This document shows, piece after piece, positions 14,776 to 15,511 of a stretch of 15,511 nucleotides of DNA. The position numbers and the translations under genes are program-made. The DNA comes from CAYOVG01 sp964407285. GTDB lineage: Bacteria; Desulfobacterota; Syntrophobacteria; Syntrophobacterales; Syntrophobacteraceae. Numbering within the stretch: position 1 is the stretch's first letter; every line of letters begins with the position of its first letter. The notes below the pieces were generated by a model. That model was not told the origin of the DNA and ran no database searches. It was given only the letters and a program-made list of their open reading frames with translations. The stretch lies in the NCBI GenBank assembly GCA_964407285.1, contig CAYOVG010000156.1, positions 1 through 15,511 on the forward strand, in the 5' to 3' direction.

Positions 14776-15511
14776 TACATGCTGCGGTGAGAGATGAAGT
14801 GTATTTCGGGGTTTTTGGGTGGGCTGTATCTGAGCATGCATTATACCGGATTTGAGAGTCATTGAAATAAGGAAAGGTCTGTATCGGGTTTGAAGTATAG
14901 CTGTATTTGGAGCCATATAGATAATTCAGACAAATATACCGGGCGCTTAGAGTTGACATGAGATCTGCCGATCAATATCCTTACCGTAAGACTTGGTGTT
15001 GCCGACTTCCTTGGCGCTCATGTTCTTTGCATGCGGCCTCCTGTTCGCGCGGGAGGCCTTTCCTTTTGAAGGCCCCTTCGGTTCTTCCCTCAATCCCTTC
15101 TCCTGAACGCCATGTAATGCAACAGATCGGCTCCTTCTCCATCTGAAATCCGTCCCCATGAGCGTGGCTTCGGCAAGATCGGCGGCAACGCGAATGGCCC
15201 CTTGGGTCTTGCCGTTGGAATGGTTGTCCTCCGTAAAGCCGCCATGGCGGGATTATGGCTGAATACGGACTCCGAAGGCGGGTTTTCGTCCGGCCGGATG
15301 TCCGGAAGACGATCTCGCATGGCTGTTCTCCGTGGCCGCACAGGGTTGGCATTCGGGTTGCCAAGTACATAAGACGGTAAATTCGGGGCCATCTAACCTC
15401 TGCGAATCCGCATAGGCTCTGCATTGCATCTGGCCGCGTAATTGCGATCTTGGGTACTAAGACCAGTCACCGAAACAGACCCACTTCTCAAGAGGCGAAT
15501 CCCAAGAACCG
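14776..15511. other. Terminal 0.7 kb without a recognised gene
   Basis: 14776-14946 is AT-rich with no credible frame. On the minus strand a 100-codon frame at 15090-15392 starts with ATG after AGAGG at 4-nt spacing. It is proline- and arginine-rich and unrecognised, and overlapping frames of 70 and 147 codons compete with it. The minus-strand terminator at 14740-14775 gives mild support for a leftward gene here. Two minus-strand frames are open into the right edge. One of them (LEKWVCFGDWS, stop at 15457-15459) could be the end of a gene beyond the window. None is firm enough to call. Confidence 0.5.

Noticed and set aside
14981..15160. Possible decayed zinc-ribbon (DUF5679-like) gene on the minus strand
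   Set aside because: The resemblance (VGNTKSYGKD to CGTKxFxxGK) needs two frameshifts and lost Cys residues; too weak without a profile search.
1..15511. tRNA, rRNA or CRISPR array
   Set aside because: No cloverleaf-type sequence, rRNA segment or regularly spaced repeat series was seen; only the two-unit 20-bp tandem repeat and the synthase duplication.

Overview
The window is GC-rich except for one AT-rich island. It has long strong ORFs, Shine-Dalgarno sequences of the AAGGAG/GGGAG type and large multi-PAS hybrid histidine kinases. This fits a free-living Gram-negative bacterium with much signal transduction. A deltaproteobacterium of the Syntrophobacter type is my guess from gene content; no marker gene in the window proves it.

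Layout. 1-72 is the tail of an upstream gene, followed by two 20-bp tandem repeats. 182-1252 (+) is a CorA-type divalent-cation transporter with a strong intrinsic terminator. 1411-2664 (-) and 7358-8611 (-) are two nearly identical type III polyketide synthase genes (417 aa, Cys-His-Asn triad intact), in the same orientation 5,947 bp apart. Between them lies a large membrane hybrid sensor kinase (3929-7282, +), preceded by what looks like a decayed response-regulator receiver domain (3579-3842). From 8622 to about 11 kb the DNA is mostly debris and small genes: a 29% GC island, the C-terminal fragment of an alpha/beta hydrolase (9142-9498), a 51-aa cysteine-rich small protein with a perfect ribosome binding site (9695-9850, -), a small helix-hairpin-helix protein (10217-10432, +) and the 5' stub of a GYD-domain gene (10686-10838, +). 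At 11070-11759 (+) there is a full-length paralogue of the hydrolase fragment, with the expected nucleophile serine replaced by glycine. A cytoplasmic REC-PAS-PAS-GAF-histidine kinase follows (12135-14672, +). I recognise no gene after 14.7 kb.

How it may work together. This is not one long operon, because strands alternate and hairpins separate the genes. The synthases probably make a small polyketide or alkyl-resorcinol/pyrone-like product. The membrane kinase lies between their copies and runs convergently with copy 2, so a regulatory link is possible but unproven.

The most interesting points are the synthase duplication with its sharp conversion-like boundary, the probable response-regulator relic beside the hybrid kinase, the nucleophile-less hydrolase and its truncated paralogue, and the unannotated Cys-rich miniprotein. 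I did not find a clear new multi-gene system.
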